Below are positions 1 to 8,926 of a DNA stretch of 64,000 bases, piece by piece. The stretch is taken from positions 1-64,000 of the forward strand of contig CAZVZX010000006.1 in NCBI GenBank assembly GCA_964631235.1. Reading direction: 5' to 3'. The notes below the pieces were generated by a model. The model saw only the letters and a list, made by a program, of their open reading frames with translations, had not been told where the DNA came from and did not search any database. Position numbers and translations under genes: made by a program. How positions within the stretch are numbered: the stretch's first letter is position 1; each line of letters opens with the position of its first letter. Source of the stretch: JARKPK01 sp964631235 (lineage in GTDB: Bacteria > Planctomycetota > Planctomycetia > Pirellulales > Thermoguttaceae).

Positions 1-1657
1 CGTCGGCCCGAACATCGAGCCGTCCCTCGGCGGCCGCCTGCGAAAGCGTGGTGCTCTCGGCAATCAGGCCGTTGATCGCGTCGATGCAGCGATTCAGATT
101 CGTCTTGATCAGGTCGAAGTCGCCGTGGTACTCGTCGGTGATCTTCTCGGGAATGTCGCCGCGGCTGATCCGATCGACGTAGCCGGCCGCCATGTTGAGC
201 GGACCGATCACGGCGTCGAGCGTCGCGTTGACGCCCTCGATGATCTTGCGGAAGTCGCCTTGGTGCTTCGTGGCATCGGCGCGGGTTTGCAGCCGGCCGG
301 CCACGGCCGCCTCGGTGAGCATTTCCGCGTCGGCGGCCATGGCGTTGATCGCGTCGATGCACTGGTTGAGGTTATTCTTGATCTCGCTGAAGTCGCCGCG
401 GTACTCGTCGGTGATCTTCTCGGGGATATCGCCCTTGCTGATCCGATCGACGTAGCCGGCCGCAACGCTCAGCGGACCGATCACGGCGTCGAGCGTGGCG
501 TTGATGCCGGTGATGATCGGGCGGAATTCGGGCGGCACGCTCTCGGGATTGCCGCGGGTTTGCAGCTTGCCCTCGACGGCCGCAGCCGACAACTGCTCGG
601 CCTGGCTGATCGTGTTCCGCAGCGACCGATTGATGTTCCGGCCCATAAACCACGCGAAGCCCAACAAAAGCACGGTTCCGAGAACGATGGCGCCAAGGCT
701 CAGCGCCTTCGCCCACCACGCGGCGGCCATGCCGTCGTCGGTCGCTTGGTGCGCCAGATCGACATTCAGCTTGATGAGCTTATCCATTAGGTCTTCGCTC
801 TTGCGTTGACTATCGCGGGCCTTGGTCATCACGATCTCGGTGAAACGCTGCAAATTGCTTTGCGCCTTGTCGGTTTCGGCGATCAAGGCGTCGATGGCGC
901 CGACGGTCTTCACCGAAGCCGGACGAAGTTGCTCGTCGAGCAGTCGTTGGGCCTCGTCGCGCTTGCCGTCGCGGACGAGCTGTTTGATCTGTTTGATGGC
1001 GGCATGGAACTGCCGATGCGGTTCGTCGCACTCTTGCAGAATCTTCAATACCGCCGGATTGGTTGTTTTGAAGCCGGCCATCCATTTGCCGAAGGTGCAG
1101 GCCGTATGGTCATCGCAGCCGTCGAACAGCGCGCCGGTGGCCACACACTCCGCCGTCTTGGAGATGCCTCGCCAATGATCGCCGCGCGAGGCTTCGAGCA
1201 CCTGCCGCAGGGCGAAGACGTTGCCCAGGTCGGCATCGGCCACCTCCTTGCGGTACTTGATCGCCTCTTGGTTGGCTTCGCGCCATGTCGTCAAGACCTC
1301 AAGGTACTCTTTCCAAAGGGCCGCCTCTTCGGGTGTTTTCGGCAGCGGCTCGTAGAGGTCTTTCCCTTCTTGGTAGATCTTTCGTCCCTCTTCGATGAGG
1401 GCGAATTGCCGGTCGCGCAACTCTCGGCTCAAGTCGGAACTCATCAGTGTCCGCATCGCCGTCTTGACCTGCTCGGTGCCGCTCTGGATTCTGAATAGGC
1501 CCTCGACGCTCGGCGTGCGGACGTTGCCGATTTCGTCCACGGCATGGCCGAGCTGGAGGTTGCCCCGAAAGCCGATCGCGCCGACAACGATCAGCAGGCC
1601 AACGGCCGTCAGAAATCCGGCGAAGACTTTGGTACTTGTTTTCATGCTCGCCAACAT
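1..1657 (-). CDS. Methyl-accepting chemotaxis protein with tandem HAMP modules (partial, C-terminus outside window)
   Basis: Chemoreceptor; 552 codons are visible and the frame stays open to the left edge. The start is the ATG at 1657, with AGGAG eight bases upstream. Residues 10-30 are a membrane helix. Residues 31-315 are the presumed periplasmic sensor region, with ACTFGKW at 186-192 and His pairs near 161, 184, 214 and 218 that resemble a CZB-type zinc site. Residues 319-339 are the second membrane helix. After it, HAMP-like modules repeat with a 92-residue period: GYVDRIS(K/R)GDIPEKITDEY occurs at 401-419 and 492-510, each preceded by NATLDAVIGPL. A third module begins as the sequence ends. 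The methyl-accepting signalling domain is not seen and is inferred to lie outside. No cheA or cheW gene is adjacent in the window. Family assignment is confident; ligand is unknown. Confidence 0.88.
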   Translation of the reverse strand, partial: MLASMKTSTKVFAGFLTAVGLLIVVGAIGFRGNLQLGHAVDEIGNVRTPSVEGLFRIQSGTEQVKTAMRTLMSSDLSRELRDRQFALIEEGRKIYQEGKDLYEPLPKTPEEAALWKEYLEVLTTWREANQEAIKYRKEVADADLGNVFALRQVLEASRGDHWRGISKTAECVATGALFDGCDDHTACTFGKWMAGFKTTNPAVLKILQECDEPHRQFHAAIKQIKQLVRDGKRDEAQRLLDEQLRPASVKTVGAIDALIAETDKAQSNLQRFTEIVMTKARDSQRKSEDLMDKLIKLNVDLAHQATDDGMAAAWWAKALSLGAIVLGTVLLLGFAWFMGRNINRSLRNTISQAEQLSAAAVEGKLQTRGNPESVPPEFRPIITGINATLDAVIGPLSVAAGYVDRISKGDIPEKITDEYRGDFSEIKNNLNQCIDAINAMAADAEMLTEAAVAGRLQTRADATKHQGDFRKIIEGVNATLDAVIGPLNMAAGYVDRISRGDIPEKITDEYHGDFDLIKTNLNRCIDAINGLIAESTTLSQAAAEGRLDVRAD

Positions 1658-2118
1658 ACGAGTCGCTCCTGGTGGTGAAAGGAACTGCCTTAGCCCTGGG
1701 CGAAGAAATGCTTTTTCGATCGAATCGCCCCGGCGTGTTCTCGACCGATGCGGTTGGTCGCACCCTGCGACAAGCCGCGATGTGGAATCACGCAATAGAT
1801 AGGTTGCGCTTTCCGGCACGGCAATTGACGTGCGAAAAATTTCCCCACCAACGGCGGGAAGCTCATCGCACAGGTGCGATTCGAACGAAGTCGCTATTGA
1901 GCGAACAACGCGGGCGATCGATCACGCAACTTCCGGCACAGTTGGTCTTTGAGCTAAGTGAATCGCGACCGATTCAGCCGAGGCTGTTCGCGTTCACCAC
2001 GTCGCAGGACGCGCGGTAATCAGATGCACAGTCTGCCATTGATCGCAAGGGAGAATCGGCACTGCACGATTCACGCGGCGCCGGCAACGGCGAATCGCGG
2101 AATGCTGCGGCGAATTGA
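1658..2118. other. Intergenic region without a recognised gene
   Basis: Upstream region of the chemoreceptor gene. No ORF here has a plausible start, ribosome site and family resemblance. No clear promoter was identified. Confidence 0.5.
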
Positions 2119-2295
2119 AACCGCGAATGACGCGAATGATCACAACCGCGAATGACGCCAATGACGCGAATGATCACAACCGCGAATGACGCCAATGACG
2201 CGAATGATCGCAACCGCGAATGACGCCAATAACGCGAATGATCGCAACCGCGAAGAACGCCAATGACGCGAATGACGCGAATAAGAACGCCGATC
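2119..2295. repeat. Tandem repeat, 34-bp unit built from 9-mers
   Basis: Units start at 2144, 2178, 2212 and 2246, an exact 34-bp period, preceded by a shorter 25-bp unit at 2119 that lacks one 9-mer. Each unit is a series of 9-mers of the type CGCGAATGA or CGCCAATGA followed by TCACAAC or TCGCAAC. Units differ by single substitutions; the last one decays into CGAATGACGCGAATAAG. Because 34 is not a multiple of three and the array lies between genes, it is not a coding repeat. A related array lies at 25291-25600. Confidence 0.9.
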
Positions 2296-2379
2296 GGTCC
2301 TTCCAACGCCAACGAGCGGCCGCGATGCGCGTGCTGCCGCATTTCAGAACGAGCGGCGATACCTTCTTTGTGGACAATT

Positions 2380-2784
2380 CTAGCCGTAGCCCAACTCGCC
2401 GAGTTCGTCTTCGTCCATCCCGTGGTGATGGCCTAACTCGTGTAGGATAGTGATGCGAATCTCTTCGCGCAAACGCTCGTCGCTGACGTCGCCGTTCTCG
2501 TCGGCAGCGGCCGCCATGATGCCTTCGCGATAGAGCGTAATGAAATCGGGCTCGACCACCGGCTGATCGACATGCCGCTGATCGATCGGCACGCCATGAT
2601 AATAGCCGCAGAGATCGTCGCGATATTCGATGCCCAATTCGCGCATCACGTCCTCGGGCGGATAATCTTCTACGTGCAGCGGCACCTCTTCGAGCTTTTC
2701 CTTAACTTCAGCGGGCAAGCGGGCAACGACTTGGGCAAGTTGGGCATCGAACCATCGGCGCGTGCGTTTATCGACCATCGTCAC
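2380..2784 (-). CDS. Metallopeptidase family protein (minimal HExxH zincin)
   Basis: A 134-residue protein with HELGHH at 115-120 followed by GMDEDELGELGYG. This matches the small possible zinc metallopeptidase family (DUF1025/Zincin_1), whose members are about 120-140 residues and end just after the metal site. His115, Glu116 and His119 form the HExxH motif; Asp124 or a nearby acidic residue may be the third ligand. There is no signal peptide, so a cytoplasmic location is inferred. The substrate is unknown. It is transcribed divergently from the Tat-exported isomerase at 3012. A short hydrophobic ORF overlaps its upstream region (2785-2994) but was not accepted as a gene. Confidence 0.85.
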   Translation of the reverse strand: MTMVDKRTRRWFDAQLAQVVARLPAEVKEKLEEVPLHVEDYPPEDVMRELGIEYRDDLCGYYHGVPIDQRHVDQPVVEPDFITLYREGIMAAAADENGDVSDERLREEIRITILHELGHHHGMDEDELGELGYG

Positions 2785-3011
2785 TCAATCAATTAGCAAA
2801 CAGAGGCAAATTGTGCCCGAAAAGAGAAGCAACCGATCGCGGCGGCCCAAGCAACAACGGAACTCGAGCCGGACCGAGAAATTATAGACGCCCAACGCTG
2901 CCGCGGGTAGAATCGCGACGGCCCACGACAACAGGGCCAACCGAAACGTCGGATGGGCCATTGGGCGAAGGACACGGTGAATAAAGACCATCAAGTCGAA
3001 AGGGAAAGACG

Positions 3012-3899
3012 ATGATTACGCGACGAGGTTTTGTCGGCGGGGCGGCCGCGGCCGGGTGTGCCTGGGCCATGGGCGGACCAGCGGCCGCGTATGCGGCGGA
3101 AGCAGCGGCCGATGCGGCACGCGGAACCGGCGGGTTCCTCATCGGGGCATGCGATTGGTCGCTGCGGAAAGACAGCAGCCCCGAGGCGTTCGACGTGGCT
3201 AAGCGAATCGGGCTCGATGGCGTGCAGATCAGCCTTGGCCGAGTGGCCAACGACATGCACCTCCGCACGCCCGAGGTGCAAAAACAGTATGCCGCCAAGC
3301 TGGCGGAAACGGGGTTGAAGATCGCTTCGCTGGCGATCGGCGAGATGAACAATGTGCCGCTGAAGAGCGACGAGCGGGCCGCCCAGTGGCTGATCGATAG
3401 CATCGACGTTTGCCGCGCAATGAAGATCGGCATCGTGATGCCCGCCTTCTTCGGCAAAGGCGCGCTCGACATGAACAACACGGCCGAGATCGACGTAGTG
3501 GTGTCGCGATTGAAAGAGGCCGCCCCGATGGCCGAGAAGGCCGGGGTGACGATCGGACTGGAGAACTACCTGAGCGCCGACGACAATATGCGTTTGATCG
3601 ATCGGGTCGGCTCGCCGGCCTTGGCCGTCTATTACGACGTGGGCAACTCGACCGACAAGGGCTACGACATCTACCGCGAGATTCGCCTGTTGGGCAAATT
3701 GATTTGCCAAATTCATGTGAAAGACGGCAAGACGCCATTGGGCGAGCCGGGCCGAGTCGATTTTCGCAAGGTGCGCGAGGCGCTCGACGCGATCGGGTAT
3801 CGCAGTTGGCTGGTGCTCGAATCGGCGGCTCCCGGCGGCCCCGAAGCCAGTTATCCGGCCCAAGCGAAATTCCTTCGCGAGATATTCCCGCGCGGCTGA
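3012..3899 (+). CDS. Tat-exported sugar phosphate isomerase/epimerase (xylose isomerase-like TIM barrel)
   Basis: A 295-residue protein. The N-terminus reads MITRRGFVGGAAAAG and continues with a hydrophobic Ala-rich stretch to about residue 30, a twin-arginine signal. The rest is an AP-endonuclease-2-like TIM barrel. Likely metal-site segments are GLENYLSADD (Glu), YYDVGNSTDKG (Asp), QIHVKDG (His) and LVLESAAPGG (Glu). In this family the ligands bind a divalent metal and act on sugars or polyols; the precise substrate cannot be read. The start is supported by GAAAGACG just upstream. The gene stands alone, divergent from the metallopeptidase. Tat-exported members of this fold are common in planctomycetes. 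Confidence 0.88.
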   Translation: MITRRGFVGGAAAAGCAWAMGGPAAAYAAEAAADAARGTGGFLIGACDWSLRKDSSPEAFDVAKRIGLDGVQISLGRVANDMHLRTPEVQKQYAAKLAETGLKIASLAIGEMNNVPLKSDERAAQWLIDSIDVCRAMKIGIVMPAFFGKGALDMNNTAEIDVVVSRLKEAAPMAEKAGVTIGLENYLSADDNMRLIDRVGSPALAVYYDVGNSTDKGYDIYREIRLLGKLICQIHVKDGKTPLGEPGRVDFRKVREALDAIGYRSWLVLESAAPGGPEASYPAQAKFLREIFPRG

Positions 3900-3962
3900 C
3901 GGGGCGGCCGGCGCGGGCGAGGCGCGCTTAGTCAGGCGTTATACCGAAGAACCGGGGGCACC

Positions 3963-4448
3963 ATGAAAATCATCCTTCTTGGAAACGCCGGCGCGGGCAA
4001 AAGCACGCTGTCGAGGAAGCTTATCGCCAAGCATCCCGCCGCGCGGTTGTCGCTGGATGAAGTGGCGTTTCAAGATGGTACGGAAAGGCGCCCCCTCCAA
4101 GACAGCATTGAGGATGTGAAGCGGTGGATTGCCGACAAAGAAAGCTGGATCATCGAGGGCTGTTACGCCGACATTATCGAGCCTCTGTTGGAGCACTGCG
4201 ATGAGCTGATCTTCCTCAACCCCGGCGTCGATACATGCATGGCGCACTGCCGCTCAAGACCTTGGGAGCCGGAAAAGTTCAGCTCGCGCCAAGAACAAGA
4301 CGAAAACCTAGAGAACCTTCTCCAATGGGTAAGCTCGTACGAGAGTCGCACGGACGAATACGGGCTTCTCAGACATCGGAAACTATTCGACTCGTTTCAT
4401 GGCAAGAAGCGCGAGTTTAATGATCCGAGCGAATACCCAACGGAATAA
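3963..4448 (+). CDS. Small P-loop NTPase, shikimate-kinase / topology-modulation-like
   Basis: A 161-residue single-domain P-loop protein. Walker A is GNAGAGKST at residues 7-15, and LSLDEVAFQDGTERRPL follows. WIIEGCY, LIFLNPGVD and CRSRPWEPEKF are conserved in a kinase-like family often labelled shikimate kinase or topology modulation protein, for which no reaction is firmly known. True shikimate kinase substrate residues are not evident, so AroK is unlikely. The gene lies 63 bp after the Tat isomerase and converges on polX. Similar proteins are common in proteobacteria, so horizontal acquisition is possible but unproven. Confidence 0.8.
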   Translation: MKIILLGNAGAGKSTLSRKLIAKHPAARLSLDEVAFQDGTERRPLQDSIEDVKRWIADKESWIIEGCYADIIEPLLEHCDELIFLNPGVDTCMAHCRSRPWEPEKFSSRQEQDENLENLLQWVSSYESRTDEYGLLRHRKLFDSFHGKKREFNDPSEYPTE

Positions 4449-4469
4449 CCGTAACGTTGGACTGTTTGT

Positions 4470-6188
4470 TTATCGGCCACGGCCCAGTCGGCGTTTCAAC
4501 TCGAGCCAAGGGGCGGTGTTGGCCACATCGGCGGCAGCCAGTCCGGCCCGACGGGCCTGCAGAATGCCGTAGCGAACGACGCCTAGCCCTTCGGTGTTGT
4601 GCGCATCGCTGGAAATAACGATGCCCACGCCGCGGGCCTTGGCGGCTGCACAGGCCAAATCGTCGAGATCGAGCCGATTCGGATGAGCGTTCAGTTCGAG
4701 CATTTTGCCGTGAGCGCGGGCGGCCTCGAACACGGCGTCGAGATCGACCAGGTAGGCATCGCGGCGAAGCAGCATCCGCCCAGTCGGGTGCGCAATGGCG
4801 CACACGGCCGGATGAGCCAGCGCATCGACGATGCGGCGGGTGATCTGCTCGCGCGGCTGCCGCTGGCCGTAGTGGACGCTGGCGACAACCCAATCGGCCC
4901 CGGCGAGAACGTCGTCGGGCAGGTCGAGCCCGCCGCGTTCGAGGATATCGACCTCGATTCCGCGGAGCAGCGTGAAGTCGGACCAGCGAGTGTTGAGCCG
5001 ATCGATCTCGTCCCATTGGCGGCGAAGCCGATCGGCATCGAGCCCGCCCGCCATGCTCACCCGCTGCGAATGGTCGGTGATGGCCAGATAGCTCAGTCCG
5101 CGGGCGCGGGCCGCCTCGGCCATCTCGGCGATGGTGTTCAGGCCGTCGCTCCAATCGGTGTGCGCGTGCAAATCGCCGCGAAGATCGTCCGGCTCGATCA
5201 GCGCGGGCAGCGTGCCGGCGTCGGCCCATTCGAATTCGCGTCGGGCCTCGCGCAACTCGGGCGGAATCCACGGCAAACCTAACGCGGCATAGACCTCTTC
5301 TTCGGTGCGGCCGGCGATGTACTGCTCGTCGCGAAAGACGCCGTATTCGTTAATCTTCAGCCCGCGCTGCTTGGCCCGATGACGAAGCACGATATTGTGC
5401 TCTTTGGAACCGGTGAAGTATTGCAGCGCGGCCCCGAACGATTCTTCGGGAACGATGCGCAGGTCGATTTGCGTACCTCGGCAGCGAACCGACATCTTCG
5501 TATCGCCGCGGGCGAGCACAGCTTCGACGCCGGGGTAGGCTGCCAAGCGGTCCATCAAGGCCGCCCCATCGCGGGCCACAGCCAGCAGGTCAAGGTCGCC
5601 AACGGTGTCTTTGCCGCGTCGAAAGCTGCCGGCAGCGGCCATGTGCTCAGTTGTCGCCCCATCGGTCAAATGGCGGAGCAAGGGAACAACGATCTGCTCG
5701 GCCTCGTACCAAAGAATCCGCTGTTGCGATTGGAGAGCGACGGCAATGCCGGCGGCGATTGTTTCCTCGGTCTTTGCGCCGAAGCCTTTCAGGCCGCGGA
5801 TGCGCTGCGACTCGCACGCTTCGCGGAGCTGATCGAGCGTGGCGATTCCGAGTTCCTTGTAGAGTTGCGCAGCCCGCTTCGGCCCCAGCCCCGACACGCG
5901 GAGCAAATCGAGCACGGTGGGCGGCAGCTCGGCGCGAAGCTGTTCGAGCAGGTCGATGCGTCCGGAGTCGAGCAATTGATCGATCTTGCCGGCTAAATCG
6001 GCGCCGATGCCGGGCAGATCGGTAAGCGGCCGGGCGGGATCGCCGTGGCGCTCGGCCAGCGATTCAGGGCAAGCCTCAACCGTTCGAGCGGCTTGGCGAT
6101 ACGCGCGAACGCGGAAGGGATTGGCCCCTTGAAACTCGAGCAAATCGGCCAATTCGCCCAGCACCGCGGCGATTTCGGCATTGGTCAT
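4470..6188 (-). CDS. polX: DNA polymerase X family protein with PHP exonuclease domain (PolX)
   Basis: A 572-residue protein. The ATG at 6188 is chosen because GAGGAAAT precedes it and MTNAEIAAVLGELADLLEFQG is the usual PolX N-terminus; an upstream in-frame ATG at 6344 would add a non-family extension overlapping the next gene. Domains: helix-hairpin-helix DNA-binding region at 1-150 with LPGIGADLAGKI and GLGPKRAAQLY; nucleotidyltransferase signature GSFRRGKDTVGDLDLL at 187-202; C-terminal PHP domain from about 330 with DLHAHTDWSDG, AITDHS, ELNAHPNRLDLDD and SSDAHNTEG. Bacterial PolX fills short gaps in base excision repair, and the PHP domain gives Mn-dependent 3'-5' exonuclease. All key motifs look intact. 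Confidence 0.93.
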   Translation of the reverse strand: MTNAEIAAVLGELADLLEFQGANPFRVRAYRQAARTVEACPESLAERHGDPARPLTDLPGIGADLAGKIDQLLDSGRIDLLEQLRAELPPTVLDLLRVSGLGPKRAAQLYKELGIATLDQLREACESQRIRGLKGFGAKTEETIAAGIAVALQSQQRILWYEAEQIVVPLLRHLTDGATTEHMAAAGSFRRGKDTVGDLDLLAVARDGAALMDRLAAYPGVEAVLARGDTKMSVRCRGTQIDLRIVPEESFGAALQYFTGSKEHNIVLRHRAKQRGLKINEYGVFRDEQYIAGRTEEEVYAALGLPWIPPELREARREFEWADAGTLPALIEPDDLRGDLHAHTDWSDGLNTIAEMAEAARARGLSYLAITDHSQRVSMAGGLDADRLRRQWDEIDRLNTRWSDFTLLRGIEVDILERGGLDLPDDVLAGADWVVASVHYGQRQPREQITRRIVDALAHPAVCAIAHPTGRMLLRRDAYLVDLDAVFEAARAHGKMLELNAHPNRLDLDDLACAAAKARGVGIVISSDAHNTEGLGVVRYGILQARRAGLAAADVANTAPWLELKRRLGRGR

Positions 6189-6318
6189 TGGGATTTCCTC
6201 GTTTGCCGGCGGTTCGAGCAGTCGGCCTCGTGCTGCTGAAGAACGGACCGGTTCGTGCCGCACAGCCGTGCGGCGGCCGGCCCGACTCCCGCCACCGGAC
6301 GGCGCGCTTGCCGTTCGG

Positions 6319-7314
6319 CTACGCCACGTGCAATTCAACAACATCCTTGTCTTGGAGCACGTAGTCGCCCTTGACCGGGGTCCCAGGATGGACCGTCGAT
6401 CCCCAAACCCGGGCGAACTTGAATTTCTCGACGAAATCCTTGTGGATCAACTCGGCCAATTCGATCAGCGTGCTATTGCGACGCACGGTGAACGGGCGGT
6501 CCATGTCGGGCTCTTTGGCACTGGGCAACTTCGTATAGACGCGGATGACATCCAGTGCATGATAGATCGCCGCGCGAAGCGTTTCCAGATTCGTCCCTTC
6601 CTGCGCCGAGACGACATACTCGGGAAAGTCGGTCGGGCAAAGCTCGTGCAGCAACTCCAACCGCTCGGCCGCCCCGGGCGCGTCGATCTTGTTCGGCACC
6701 AAAAACGTTCGCGTGTACGATACGCCGACATCATTCTCGTCGAGAAACGATGTCGCCGCCAAACGAGTCTTCGTCGCTTTCGTGCGCTCGAGCACCGCCT
6801 GAAGATCGTCGATCCCGTCGTCGCTGCCCAAATCGACCACCAGCAGGGCCAGGTCGGCCGCCCGGGTCAACCCGTGCAAATTCGGGTCCATGAACGATTC
6901 GGTGATCGGCGGCGTGTCGATCAATTGAACGAAGACGTCCTCGAAGGGCATCATCGCCGGCGCGGGAATCTTGGTGGTGAAGGGATAGGGGGCCACCTCG
7001 GGCGCGGCGTTGGTCAGCTTGGCGATCAACTGGCTTTTTCCGGCATTGGGGCCGCCCAGCACGATCGCCGTTCCCGCTCCCTGACGCGGGATTCGCAGCC
7101 CGCGCCCCTTCTTGCCCGAGCTTTTCTCGGCGGCCAGCTCCTTCTTGACCTTCGAGATCTTCGCCTTCAGATCCGCCTGAAGGTGATCGGTCCCCTTATG
7201 TTTGGGGATCTCTTGCAGCATAACCTGCAAGCAGCGCAGTTCTTCTTCGAGCGTTTGCGCGCGGCGGTATTCTTCCTCAGCCTTCAGGTAACTCGGAGTA
7301 AGATTCGCTGGCAT
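6319..7314 (-). CDS. TGS domain-containing GTPase (Obg/DRG-like)
   Basis: A 331-residue protein. Residues 1-70 are charged and helical, likely a coiled coil. G1 is GGPNAGKSQ at 87-95, the switch region PYPFTTKIPAPA follows, G3 is LIDTPP, and G4 is VPNKID. The C-terminus from about 255 is a TGS domain ending GDYVLQDKDVVELHVA. This order matches DRG-type/Obg-superfamily GTPases, which generally associate with ribosomes or RNA; the exact role is unknown. It is 130 bp upstream of polX on the same strand, so co-transcription is possible. The ribosome site is weak (CAGGG close to the ATG). Confidence 0.88.
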   Translation of the reverse strand: MPANLTPSYLKAEEEYRRAQTLEEELRCLQVMLQEIPKHKGTDHLQADLKAKISKVKKELAAEKSSGKKGRGLRIPRQGAGTAIVLGGPNAGKSQLIAKLTNAAPEVAPYPFTTKIPAPAMMPFEDVFVQLIDTPPITESFMDPNLHGLTRAADLALLVVDLGSDDGIDDLQAVLERTKATKTRLAATSFLDENDVGVSYTRTFLVPNKIDAPGAAERLELLHELCPTDFPEYVVSAQEGTNLETLRAAIYHALDVIRVYTKLPSAKEPDMDRPFTVRRNSTLIELAELIHKDFVEKFKFARVWGSTVHPGTPVKGDYVLQDKDVVELHVA

Positions 7315-7460
7315 AGCCCTGTACTAATAGCACGAACTAGGCAGGGCGAAAAGGGGCACGGGCGGCAACCGGCCCCGCCAACGATGGGCTCGGCCGATTG
7401 GGCCCGTTCGGGGCTGAGGATCGCGATGGCGGACCAGGCCGACGGCCTGCCTGATTGAAT

Positions 7461-7564
7461 CGAACCGCAAAGACGGAACGCGGTTCAAGCGGGGGAATTG
7501 CACGCAATCGGCTATGTCGTTGCGAACGCGGCCGCTTTCGCAATGGCGTGGAACGATTCAGTCA
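7461..7564 (+). repeat. Dispersed intergenic element A, copy 1
   Basis: Starts GAACCGCAAAGACGGAACG. CGGTTCAAGCGG and then ATTGCACGCAATCGG follow, then GCGGCCGCTTTCGCAAT, ending GTGGAACGATTCAGTC. This is the plus orientation. Its right end overlaps the stop codon (7558-7560) of the Tyr/Pro-rich protein on the minus strand. It matches eight other copies listed here. Confidence 0.82.
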
Positions 7565-8550
7565 GCGGCTTCCCAGCCATCGGCAGAAACAGTTCGCACC
7601 GCCTGGGCCGTCCCGGCCGCTGCCTGCCGCGAGGCCAGCATGACATGCGGCGGGGCTGCTTCGGGGCTATAGCCGATCTTCGGCAGTTGAGCGCGGAACG
7701 TCGATCGCTCGGCCGGAGGCGAAATCAGGCTCGACGGCGAACCGGTCGTTGACGATGGCCGGCTCGGCTGCTGTGCGGCTCCGTTGCCGCTGCCGGTCCC
7801 GCCGGAACCATAAGGGGGCGTGGTGCCGCGGTCGTCGTCTCGTGGAAGCGGCTGCTTGCTGGGAGTGCCCTGAAGGCTGGGATTGACGTTCGACTGCGGA
7901 TCTTGTTGCGATTGCAACGAAGAACCCGTCGAGCTTTGCGGCAAGCTCGACGCCGACGAAGCGGCGCCGCCGCTCCAGCCGCCGGCCGAAGCCGAGGGGA
8001 TCGGGGCAAGCTCGCTGCCGAGGGTCGAACCAACCGACGGTGTCGAGCATCCCGCACAACCCGACACAATCGGTGCGACAGCCGATGATACGGCCGTCGG
8101 ATAGACTACCGCCGGCGCATAAGCGATGCGATAGCTGGTGTACGGTGCATAGGTCCATTGCGGCCGATAGGTTGTGACCGGGCGATAGACCGTTTGGATC
8201 GAACCGGTGAAGGGATTGTAGGCGGCCGCCGGGCGGTAGGCCGTAACCGCCACATTCTGCAACACTGGGCGATAATACGTCTGCGGCGCGTAGTAGGCCG
8301 TGTAGCCCGCGGTCACCGGCACGGCCGTTGCTGAGCATGTGGTGCATCCCGGCGCAGAATAATAGCTAACCGCAGGCGCCGCGCACGACGAGCACGGGTT
8401 GCACGCCGGAACAACCACCGGCATATAGGTCGTCTGCTCGCCGCCGCCGAAAAGCCGCCGCAGGAACTCGCAACCATCGGACGAGTCCGGTACGCAGGCG
8501 GCCGACGCGACGGTCGCCGCAAGCACCAACCGCAGAGATCGCAGCACCAT
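7558..8550 (-). CDS. Secreted Tyr/Pro-rich protein with YRP repeats, function unknown
   Basis: A 330-residue protein read from the second of two adjacent ATGs (8553 and 8550), which gives better spacing from GAGGTG. Residues 1-20 are a signal peptide. The next part has paired cysteines (ACNPCSSCAAP, GCTTCSA, later GCAGC). Residues 75-155 are rich in Tyr, Pro, Ala and Val, with repeated segments such as YYRPVLQNV, TVYRPVTTYRPQ and YRIAYAPAVVYP. The C-terminal half is Ser/Gly/Pro-rich low complexity. Secreted proteins of this look are frequent in planctomycetes and are suspected of cell-surface roles, but I know no defined function. Its stop codon lies inside dispersed element A copy 1. Confidence 0.75.
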   Translation of the reverse strand: MVLRSLRLVLAATVASAACVPDSSDGCEFLRRLFGGGEQTTYMPVVVPACNPCSSCAAPAVSYYSAPGCTTCSATAVPVTAGYTAYYAPQTYYRPVLQNVAVTAYRPAAAYNPFTGSIQTVYRPVTTYRPQWTYAPYTSYRIAYAPAVVYPTAVSSAVAPIVSGCAGCSTPSVGSTLGSELAPIPSASAGGWSGGAASSASSLPQSSTGSSLQSQQDPQSNVNPSLQGTPSKQPLPRDDDRGTTPPYGSGGTGSGNGAAQQPSRPSSTTGSPSSLISPPAERSTFRAQLPKIGYSPEAAPPHVMLASRQAAAGTAQAVRTVSADGWEAAD

Positions 8551-8553
8551 CAT

Positions 8554-8926
8554 TTTTCACCTCGCTCTCAAGAAGATCGCTCTATTTAACGATAAGAGCA
8601 TGTAACGCCGGGGTCGTCAATCAGCAGGCTTAGCTTGCGCGCCGATTTGTTAAGACGTGCCGTCTCTAACGATTCTACGGATTCCAGGCCTCGATCGGCC
8701 GAACCCATTTTGCGAATTCTCCAGCGACACCGCCCCGAGAAAAGGGCGCCATCGCCGGTGGCGGCCATAGCAAACCGCAACAATCGGCCTTCGAGGCTGC
8801 GTTCATCCCTCGGCCGCACTCCTGCGACCACCGGCGGCAGTCATTCTCCCACGAAAACACGATCGCTCAGCCGTGGGAAACAGAAACAGCGGTGCGGTTG
8901 GCAAGCGATGCGACTCAATCGGCCGA
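8554..8926. other. Intergenic region without a recognised gene
   Basis: About 370 bp between two minus-strand genes. Short ORFs here have no ribosome site or recognisable protein sequence. Nothing structured was identified. Confidence 0.5.

Noticed and set aside
2119..2295. CRISPR array
   Set aside because: The repeats are contiguous and built from 9-mers, with no unique spacers and no cas gene nearby.
2785..2994. Hydrophobic ORF of 69 codons upstream of the metallopeptidase (minus strand)
   Set aside because: It ends just before the metallopeptidase start and covers the likely divergent promoter region. A membrane-like stretch is visible, but there is no good ribosome site and no recognised family.
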